A stretch of DNA of 8,107 nt from Anaerolineae bacterium (GTDB lineage: Bacteria; Chloroflexota; Anaerolineae; Anaerolineales; Anaerolineaceae): the NCBI GenBank assembly GCA_016213455.1, contig JACRAG010000415.1, positions 1 through 8,107 of the forward strand, in the 5' to 3' direction. The notes under the pieces were generated by a model, which saw only the letters and a list, made by a program, of their open reading frames with translations, had not been told where the DNA came from and ran no database searches. A program made the position numbers and the translations under genes. The stretch's first letter is position 1. Each line of letters begins with the position of its first letter. Positions 7,701 through 8,107 of this stretch are shown piece after piece.

Positions 7701-8107
7701 GCGCAGCGCCTCTCCGGCATTCCGCGAACGGCGGCTGGAAATCCTCACCGGAATCGCACAGCAAACCAGTCTTGCCCTGCAAAACGATCTGGTCAAGCGC
7801 GAGATGGTGCAAAATGAGCGCATCGAACGTGAGATTCAACTGGCCCGGCAAATTCAAGAGACCTTCCTGCCTGAACGCCTGCCTTCCTACTCCGGCTGGG
7901 AAATCGACATCCGCTGGCAAACCGCGCGCCAGGTGGGCGGCGACTTTTATGACGTGTTCCCCCTCGACAATAACCGTGTGGGGCTGGTGGTGGCGGATGT
8001 GTCCGACAAAGGCCTGCCGGCTGCGTTGTACATGACCGTGGCGCGCACACTCATCCGCGCCAGCGTGCGCGACCATGCCGAACCTGCCCGTGTGCTTGAA
8101 GAAGTCA
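4732..8107 (+). CDS. Multi-GAF SpoIIE/RsbU-type PP2C serine phosphatase, 3' end beyond the window
   Basis: Predicted to dephosphorylate the STAS protein and so turn the switch on in response to whatever its GAF domains detect. The frame has no stop through the right edge, giving 1125 visible residues. I read six successive GAF-like units, approximately 17-150 (divergent), 164-322, 335-497, 504-666, 671-836 and 844-1018; each ends in a helix of the type LAxxxAxAxxNxxL that leads into the next. A charged helical linker (about 1020-1045, EREIQLARQIQETFLPERLP) is typical of RsbU-like phosphatases. The PP2C domain then starts, with metal-binding Asp1071 in VGGDFYD and Asp1089 in VADVSDKGLPAAL. The rest, including the later metal ligands, is outside the window, so activity cannot be confirmed. 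ATG 4732 overlaps the kinase stop as ATGA, the usual sign of translational coupling; no strong Shine-Dalgarno is needed or seen. No membrane segments are evident, so sensing should be cytoplasmic. Ligands are unknown. Family call is firm; GAF edges and the first GAF are approximate. Confidence 0.93.
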   Translation, partial: MTLLSSPGVPVEPEWKQFLQLEEQLVRKADTPSQCLAVEKTVVRILGGTAQIWLARPSYPLPGDPEMELLPVAQAPDLVHRAHLEKESYFSDAENQPSTQPASPTWQAALVLNTNETFLGVLYHERSPEQPYQTEEIDLLTGLAAHAALAFEISRQEKVKNWRLQQLGLVRQVSAQIANLLNIDLLCKRVTELIQETFHYYYVAIFTLDENSSGVQFRSSASLDDIQPFETGFSVPIGEGLIGFAASSGEIVITRDALIDPRFRYYDALPETLSEACFPLKIEQRVLGVLDLQSNMLDGFHETDILVLSSLADSIALAVQTAHLYTDLEMRAGQLSIVAEFSHILNSILEIDELLSEVVQFIQRRFGFPYVNIFSVHSGRRLAIYQAGSGERSAAMGNEQLSYSLDAPTGIIAHVARTGVTLLANDVSQEPLYLPSPMPPHDTRAELTLPIQYGDEVQAVLDIQSNVVNAFSESTVSLFETLASTIAVAYHNASLYRSEKWRRQVAESFRDIAYQISNNVDLESLLDAILDRLERNLPCDTSAIWLVDQVGEASSLRLAAARGVDSTMLNHVVEEKPDVANSLLMLVQREEPFIRNANDALGPLGHALNYDPDYSALVAPMRAGNQVLGLLVLAHHTSGRYGSEASSMTATFASYAAVAIQNNRLFHESQEQAWVATMLVQVAEASQSVLSVTDLLATMLRLTRLLVGVRKCAFLLRMEGQPYYELKAWYGFEPNNGSQHIFPITLPGLVRLEQERSLIMLEDPAMEIGLPEAALSGYTLHTLLPLLLRGEVTGAFLVAAQLDGFSINPPRPDPKSSAILQGIAHQTSVTVENLRLLEARQEEAYVTAALLQVAQAVVSANELPEVLDNIVHLLPILVGIDVCLVYRWDEDLQVFRPTNAHGENRRQERFLLDNPYLPGEHHLLDAVLNTAAAHICSMPQEGLPAEDWPLLPCEPLDSYDLTIHSTDQDWLLGFPLTVQANVKGVFVVRERSASPAFRERRLEILTGIAQQTSLALQNDLVKREMVQNERIEREIQLARQIQETFLPERLPSYSGWEIDIRWQTARQVGGDFYDVFPLDNNRVGLVVADVSDKGLPAALYMTVARTLIRASVRDHAEPARVLEEV

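Noticed and set aside
7180..8076. Open frame of 298 codons on the - strand opposite the last GAF and PP2C domain
   Set aside because: The + strand encodes the conserved PP2C motifs here. The antisense product shows no family pattern and is explained by the codon bias of the + strand gene.
1..8107. Search for tRNA or rRNA genes, CRISPR arrays, insertion sequences and integration sites
   Set aside because: Reading both strands showed no repeat-spacer pattern, transposase-like protein or RNA gene; nearly all sequence is covered by the five coding regions.

Overview
The window carries five protein-coding genes, all on the + strand, with almost no intergenic space after the second one. Composition is moderate to high GC. 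The combination of very large cytoplasmic proteins built from chained GAF and PAS domains, a SpoIIAA/SpoIIAB-like pair, a SpoIIE-type PP2C phosphatase and TATAAT promoter boxes suggests a Chloroflexota bacterium, perhaps Anaerolineae. That placement is an inference from gene style; no marker gene here fixes it.

Layout. Positions 1-751 hold the 3' two thirds or so of a UDP-glucose 6-dehydrogenase gene, cut by the left edge. Positions 752-897 are a regulatory gap with two tandem TATAAT-bearing repeats and a G/C-rich hairpin. Positions 898-3903 encode a 1001-residue soluble sensor with about four PAS and three GAF domains and no recognisable output domain. Positions 3940-4275 encode a STAS-domain anti-sigma-factor antagonist. 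Positions 4283-4735 encode a SpoIIAB/RsbW-like ATP-binding serine kinase. From 4732 to the right edge runs a reading frame without a stop for 1125 codons; it encodes about six GAF domains followed by the start of a SpoIIE/RsbU-type PP2C phosphatase domain. Its stop lies beyond the window.

How the genes fit together. The last three genes form a complete partner-switching core: kinase, its STAS substrate, and the phosphatase that would reverse the phosphorylation. In known systems (SpoIIAA/SpoIIAB/SpoIIE, RsbV/RsbW/RsbU) the kinase holds a target, usually a sigma factor, until dephosphorylated STAS protein displaces it. No sigma factor or other target is visible here. The GAF array on the phosphatase would be its input. 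The upstream PAS/GAF protein has no catalytic output, so if it belongs to the pathway it should act through protein contact. The dehydrogenase is probably a separate transcription unit that supplies UDP-glucuronate for polysaccharide synthesis; a functional link to the switch is only speculative.
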